Source: SZUA-309 sp965233675
Lineage (GTDB): Bacteria > Pseudomonadota > Gammaproteobacteria > Pseudomonadales > Azotimanducaceae
NCBI GenBank assembly: GCA_965233675.1
Contig: OZ247498.1
Location: forward strand, 868,001-932,000
Length of the DNA stretch: 64,000 nucleotides
Direction of reading: 5' to 3'
The notes below the pieces were generated by a model that was not told where the DNA came from, did no database searches, and saw only the letters and a list, made by a program, of their open reading frames with translations. A program made the position numbers and the translations under genes. Below are positions 60,294-64,000 of the stretch, one piece after another. Each line of letters opens with the position of its first letter. Position 1 is the stretch's first letter.

Positions 60294-61628
60294 ATGATAA
60301 GAATCAAGAAAGGCCTCGACCTGCCGATTTCCGGTGTTCCGGAAGCGCTGGTCGAGGACGCTCGTGCCGTGCGTTCGGTGGCGATACTCGGAGAAGACTA
60401 TCCCGGCATGAAACCCACCATGCTGGTCCATGAAGGGGATGAGGTGAGCTTCGGCCAGCCGCTCTTCTCAGACAAGAAGAACGATGGTGTGGTGTTCACC
60501 GCGCCGGCCAAAGGCCGGATCAGCAGCATCAATCGGGGCGCCAAGCGGGCACTTCTGTCCGTGGTCATCGAAGTGGACACCGGGGCGGAAGCGGAAATCC
60601 AGGTGACGGAACCGGCTGAGATCGACTCGCTCAGTGCCGAGCAGATCACCGATACGCTGGTCAGCACCGGCCTCTGGACGGCGCTGCGCACACGGCCGTT
60701 TGCCAAGGTGCCGGCCATCGGCTCGAAGCCGCATTCGATCTTTGTCACGGCGATGGACACCAACCCCCTGGCAGGTGATCCGGCGGTGGTGATCGCCCAG
60801 GCCCCCAATTCGTTCAACACCGGGCTCGATGTGCTGGCGAAGCTGACGGATGGCCCGGTCCACGTCTGCAAAGCCGAAGGCAGCGACATCCCGGGTGGCC
60901 GTGCCCAGGTCCATGAATTCAGCGGCATTCACCCGGCCGGCCTGCCGGGCACCCATATTCATTTCATCGATCCGGTGAGCGACACCAAGACGGTGTGGTA
61001 TCTGAACTACCAGGATGTGATGGCCATCGGTTATCTGTTTGCCACCGGCAAACTGAACAGCACCCGGGTGGTCGCTCTCGGTGGTCCAGGCGTTGAAAGA
61101 CCCCGCCTGCTGCGCACCGTGCTCGGCGCGAACCTGGACGAACTGACCGCCGGCGAACTGGATGGCGGTGATAACCGGGTGATCTCAGGTTCCGTGTTGT
61201 CCGGCCGAAGTGCTCAATCTCCCACGGCCTTCCTCGGACGCTACCATCAGCAGGTGTCCGTGCTGCCGGAAGACAAGGAACGGCGGCTGATCGGCTACCT
61301 GACGCCGGGGCTCAAAAAGCACTCTGTGTTCCCCATATATCTGTCCAAGTGGCTGGGAGAGAAGAATATCGCCTTCTCCACCACCACCAATGGCAGCCAG
61401 CGCGGCATGGTGCCCATCGGTACTTACGAGGAAGTCATGCCCCTGGATATTCTGCCGACACAGCTCCTTCGAGCGCTGCTGGTCGGTGATCTGGATTCGG
61501 CCATCGCCCTCGGATGTCTCGAACTGGACGAAGATGACATCGCGCTGTGCACCTATGCGTGCCCGGCCAAGTACGAATACGGGCCGGTGCTGCGCGCCGT
61601 GCTCGACACCATTGAGAAGGAGGGCTGA
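60294..61628 (+). CDS. nqrA: Na+-translocating NADH:quinone reductase subunit A
   Basis: 444 residues, family length (about 446). Starts MIRIKKGLDLPISG, the invariant NqrA opening. GDEVSFGQPLFSDKKNDGVVFTAPAKGRI is the lipoyl-like region and GGTHIH-type GTHIHFIDPVSDTKTVW follows. Peripheral subunit of the six-subunit pump that couples NADH oxidation to Na+ export. NqrB follows after a 1-nt gap. Confidence 0.96.
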   Translation: MIRIKKGLDLPISGVPEALVEDARAVRSVAILGEDYPGMKPTMLVHEGDEVSFGQPLFSDKKNDGVVFTAPAKGRISSINRGAKRALLSVVIEVDTGAEAEIQVTEPAEIDSLSAEQITDTLVSTGLWTALRTRPFAKVPAIGSKPHSIFVTAMDTNPLAGDPAVVIAQAPNSFNTGLDVLAKLTDGPVHVCKAEGSDIPGGRAQVHEFSGIHPAGLPGTHIHFIDPVSDTKTVWYLNYQDVMAIGYLFATGKLNSTRVVALGGPGVERPRLLRTVLGANLDELTAGELDGGDNRVISGSVLSGRSAQSPTAFLGRYHQQVSVLPEDKERRLIGYLTPGLKKHSVFPIYLSKWLGEKNIAFSTTTNGSQRGMVPIGTYEEVMPLDILPTQLLRALLVGDLDSAIALGCLELDEDDIALCTYACPAKYEYGPVLRAVLDTIEKEG

Positions 61629-61629
61629 G

Positions 61630-62817
61630 GTGAGCATCCGCTCAATGATGGACAAGATCGCACCGCACTTTGAGAAGGGCGGCAAGCTGGAATCGTTGTA
61701 TCCGGCATTCGAAGCGATCGACACAGCACTCTACACACCCGGCCACGTCACCCATCGGGCATCGCACGTCCGCGACGGTCTCGATCTCAAGCGGATCATG
61801 ATGACAGTCTGGATGTGTGCCTTCATTCCCGGACTGGTGGGCGCTTATTTCGTCGGCCTGCAGGCGAACGAGGCAATGGCCGCGCTCGGTATGACGAGTG
61901 CCGACAACTGGCGGGCTGTTTTTCTCGACGTGCTGATCGGCTACGACGCGAGCAACGCCTGGGACAATATCGTGCATGGGCTGGCCTACTTCCTGCCGCT
62001 CTATGTGGTCGTCTTCGGTGCAGGCATCGCCTTTGAGATCTGGTTTGCCGCCAAGCGCGGTCACGAGGTGAACGAAGGCTTTTTCGTGACGAGCATTCTG
62101 TTCACCCTGACTCTGCCGCCGGGTACCCCGCTGTGGATGGCGGCACTCGGCATCATCTTCGGGGTGGTGATCGGTAAAGAGGTGTTCGGTGGGACAGGCA
62201 AAAACTTCCTGAACCCGGCGCTCACCGGCCGGGCCTTCCTGTACTTTGCCTATCCCGCTCAGATGTCCGGCGATTCCGTATGGGTGGCCGTGGATGGCTT
62301 CACCGCAGCCACATCGCTCGGCACCGCCGTGCTCGGCGAAGGCTACGGCTATGAATTCTGGGATGCCTTCATCGGCAACATTCCCGGCTCGATGGGTGAA
62401 ACCTCCACGCTGGCCATCGCAGTCGCCGCGGTGATTCTGATGGCGAGCCGGATCGCTTCCTGGCGGATCATCCTCGGCTGTGTGATTGGCCTGTTCGTCG
62501 GTACCGCCCTGTTCAATCTGATCGGCTCGGACAGCAATCCCATGTTCGCTGTTCCGCCGGAGTGGCACCTGGTCATGGGCGGCTTCGCTTTCGGTGCGGT
62601 TTTCATGGCCACGGATCCCGTCTCGGCGGCGATGACCAATCGGGGACGGCTCATCTACGGTATTCTCATCGGCTTCATGTGCATTTTGATCCGGGTGGTC
62701 AACCCGGCATTTCCGGAAGGCATGATGCTGGCGATCCTGTTCGGCAACCTGTTTGCGCCGCTGGTCGATTACTTCGTGGTGCAATCCAATATCAAACGGA
62801 GGCTGGCTCGTGTCTGA
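61630..62817 (+). CDS. nqrB: Na+-NQR subunit B
   Basis: 395 residues from GTG 61630, with AAGGAGGG 5 nt upstream. About ten membrane segments. The covalent FMN site is VDGFTAATSLG with Thr at about 228; the usual motif reads S/T-G-A-T, so the Gly to Ala change is unusual. It is the Na+-path and riboflavin-binding subunit. Overlaps nqrC by 8 nt. Confidence 0.95.
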   Translation: MSIRSMMDKIAPHFEKGGKLESLYPAFEAIDTALYTPGHVTHRASHVRDGLDLKRIMMTVWMCAFIPGLVGAYFVGLQANEAMAALGMTSADNWRAVFLDVLIGYDASNAWDNIVHGLAYFLPLYVVVFGAGIAFEIWFAAKRGHEVNEGFFVTSILFTLTLPPGTPLWMAALGIIFGVVIGKEVFGGTGKNFLNPALTGRAFLYFAYPAQMSGDSVWVAVDGFTAATSLGTAVLGEGYGYEFWDAFIGNIPGSMGETSTLAIAVAAVILMASRIASWRIILGCVIGLFVGTALFNLIGSDSNPMFAVPPEWHLVMGGFAFGAVFMATDPVSAAMTNRGRLIYGILIGFMCILIRVVNPAFPEGMMLAILFGNLFAPLVDYFVVQSNIKRRLARV

Positions 62818-63625
62818 ACACAACGACGATCCCGGTTTCGACAAGGACGGCCTGAAGAACGTTCTGTTCGTGGCCATCGCGATCTGCCTGGTCTGCTCTG
62901 TGGTGGTTTCAACCGCCGCAGTCGTGCTGAAGCCCATGCGCCTTGCCAACCAGGAACTGGACCAGAAGCAGAATATTCTCCGGGCGGCAGGGCTGTTGCC
63001 TTCAGATGCCGTGGTCGATGCGGATGGTCGCGGTGTCGATGAGATCTTCGCCGAGTTCGAAGTCCGCGCGGTGAACCTGGATACGGGTGAGTTCGTGGAC
63101 GGCGTGGACGTGAATGCCTACGACCCGATCAAAGCGGCGAAAGATCCGTCGCAGTCCCAGCAGCTGACGAATGATCAGGACATTGCCACCATCAAGCGCC
63201 GAGAAAATATCTCGCTGGTTTACCTCAAGCGCACGGAGGGTGAACTGGACAAAGTGGTGATCCCGGTTCGAGGCTACGGGCTCTGGGGCACACTGCTGGG
63301 TTATCTCGCCTTTGAGGGCGATCTCGAGACCATTGCCGGCCTCGGCTTCTACTTCCACAAGGAAACGCCCGGTCTCGGCGGTGAAGTGGACAACCCGAAC
63401 TGGAAGGCCCTGTGGCCGGGTGTGGTGGCCTTCGACGAATCGGGCGACCCGAGTGTAAAACTGGTGAAGACCCGTTCCGCGGCGGGATCAGAAGCGGCCT
63501 CCCATGAGGTGGACGCGCTTTCCGGCGCCACGCTCACCACCAGAGGCGTTGAAAACCTGGTCCGATTCTGGACCGGCGAGCACGGCTTCGGGCCCGTGCT
63601 GGCAAACCTGAAAAACACAGGCTGA
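62810..63625 (+). CDS. nqrC: Na+-NQR subunit C
   Basis: 271 residues from GTG 62810. One N-terminal membrane segment (NVLFVAIAICLVCSVVVSTAAVVL) and a periplasmic flavin domain with the FMN-transfer motif DALSGATLTT (Thr about 241), the site used by ApbE. GYGLWGTLLGYLAFEGD is also typical. RBS GGAGG. Confidence 0.95.
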   Translation: MSEHNDDPGFDKDGLKNVLFVAIAICLVCSVVVSTAAVVLKPMRLANQELDQKQNILRAAGLLPSDAVVDADGRGVDEIFAEFEVRAVNLDTGEFVDGVDVNAYDPIKAAKDPSQSQQLTNDQDIATIKRRENISLVYLKRTEGELDKVVIPVRGYGLWGTLLGYLAFEGDLETIAGLGFYFHKETPGLGGEVDNPNWKALWPGVVAFDESGDPSVKLVKTRSAAGSEAASHEVDALSGATLTTRGVENLVRFWTGEHGFGPVLANLKNTG

Positions 63626-63631
63626 CTGTTC

Positions 63632-64000
63632 ATGAGTACGCAGAAAGAAGTTCTGGTCGATCCGATCTTCAACAACAACCCCATTGCCCTGCAGGTGCTC
63701 GGCATCTGCTCGGCGCTGGCGGTAACCATCAACATGTCGACCACGCTGGTGATGTGCGCGGCGGTGATCTTCGTGACCACCATGTCGAACATCGCAGTGT
63801 CCATCGTCCGCAATCGGGTGCCGACCAACATCCGCATCATCGTGCAGATGACGATCATCGCCTCTCTGGTGATCGTGGTGGATCAGGTGCTGCAGGCCGT
63901 GGCCTACGATATTTCCAAGAGCCTGTCTGTATTCGTGGGTCTGATCATCACCAACTGTATCGTTATGGGCCGGGCAGAAGCCTTCGCCATGCAGAACGGC
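63632..64000 (+). CDS. nqrD: Na+-NQR subunit D (3' end outside window)
   Basis: The first 123 codons from ATG 63632 are present: MSTQKEVLVDPIFNNNPIAL, then membrane segments with CAAVIFVTTMSNIAVSIVRN, a Cys of the family's intramembrane Fe-S site, and LIITNCIVMGRAEAFAM with a second Cys. Its role is in the membrane electron path with NqrE. The start lies 6 nt after the nqrC stop. The rest of the operon is beyond the window. Confidence 0.95.
   Translation, partial: MSTQKEVLVDPIFNNNPIALQVLGICSALAVTINMSTTLVMCAAVIFVTTMSNIAVSIVRNRVPTNIRIIVQMTIIASLVIVVDQVLQAVAYDISKSLSVFVGLIITNCIVMGRAEAFAMQNG

Overview
The window is a gene-dense, GC-rich chromosomal segment of a gammaproteobacterium, most likely a Pseudomonadales-type marine lineage. 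The main evidence is the right half. The order topA, small ORF, lexA (convergent), MTIP-type phosphorylase, csiV, mfd, gap, nqrABCD matches the Pseudomonas aeruginosa PA3011-to-PA2994 neighbourhood as I recall it. Here psrA/nagZ are replaced by a LolA-like protein, a SPOR/beta-barrel protein, MscS and Hpt, and a 2-oxoacid:acceptor oxidoreductase operon sits between mfd and gap. I see no tRNA, rRNA, CRISPR array, prophage or transposase gene.

Left part (1-18.5 kb): a 3'-truncated ferritin-like diiron protein; a 1-kb gap holding DnaA-box-like repeats, a candidate structured RNA with a strong terminator, and a 15-bp tandem repeat; a D-cysteine desulfhydrase divergent from a CecR/YbhG/YbhF/YbhS-like efflux operon (TetR, adaptor, ATPase, permease) followed by a cation/proton antiporter; a GST; several small uncharacterised genes; FrnE-like DsbA, a zinc ribbon and cysE; nadK; a MobA-like/XdhC pair; glpG and a DUF2797 protein.

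Middle (18.5-38 kb): pepN; a complete minus-strand Bat (aerotolerance-type) operon in the order MoxR, DUF58, DUF4381, BatA, fused BatB/C, BatD; amtB; a minus-strand run of ddl, an S9 peptidase, a GNAT acetyltransferase, a small membrane protein and a C39-like peptidase; a glutaredoxin-like protein; tatD; and uspA-slt.

Right part (38-64 kb): the topA/lexA block with two SOS boxes; an envelope operon (LolA-like, SPOR/barrel, MscS) running into purine salvage (hpt, thioinosine phosphorylase); csiV-mfd; a retropepsin-like protease; a three-gene KorAB-type operon with its own FAD/4Fe-4S subunit; a long-form gap; and the start of nqr behind a near-consensus promoter and a leader of about 200 nt.

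The most unusual signals are non-coding. Two intergenic hairpin elements (29667-29827 and 58243-58397) share a nearly identical core of about 97-103 nt but have different 29-bp stems, each self-complementary. A four-copy 14-bp repeat overlaps the tetR start and creates a chain of overlapping mini-ORFs. The structured-RNA candidate lies upstream of position 1830. Short tandem duplications recur just 5' of several genes.
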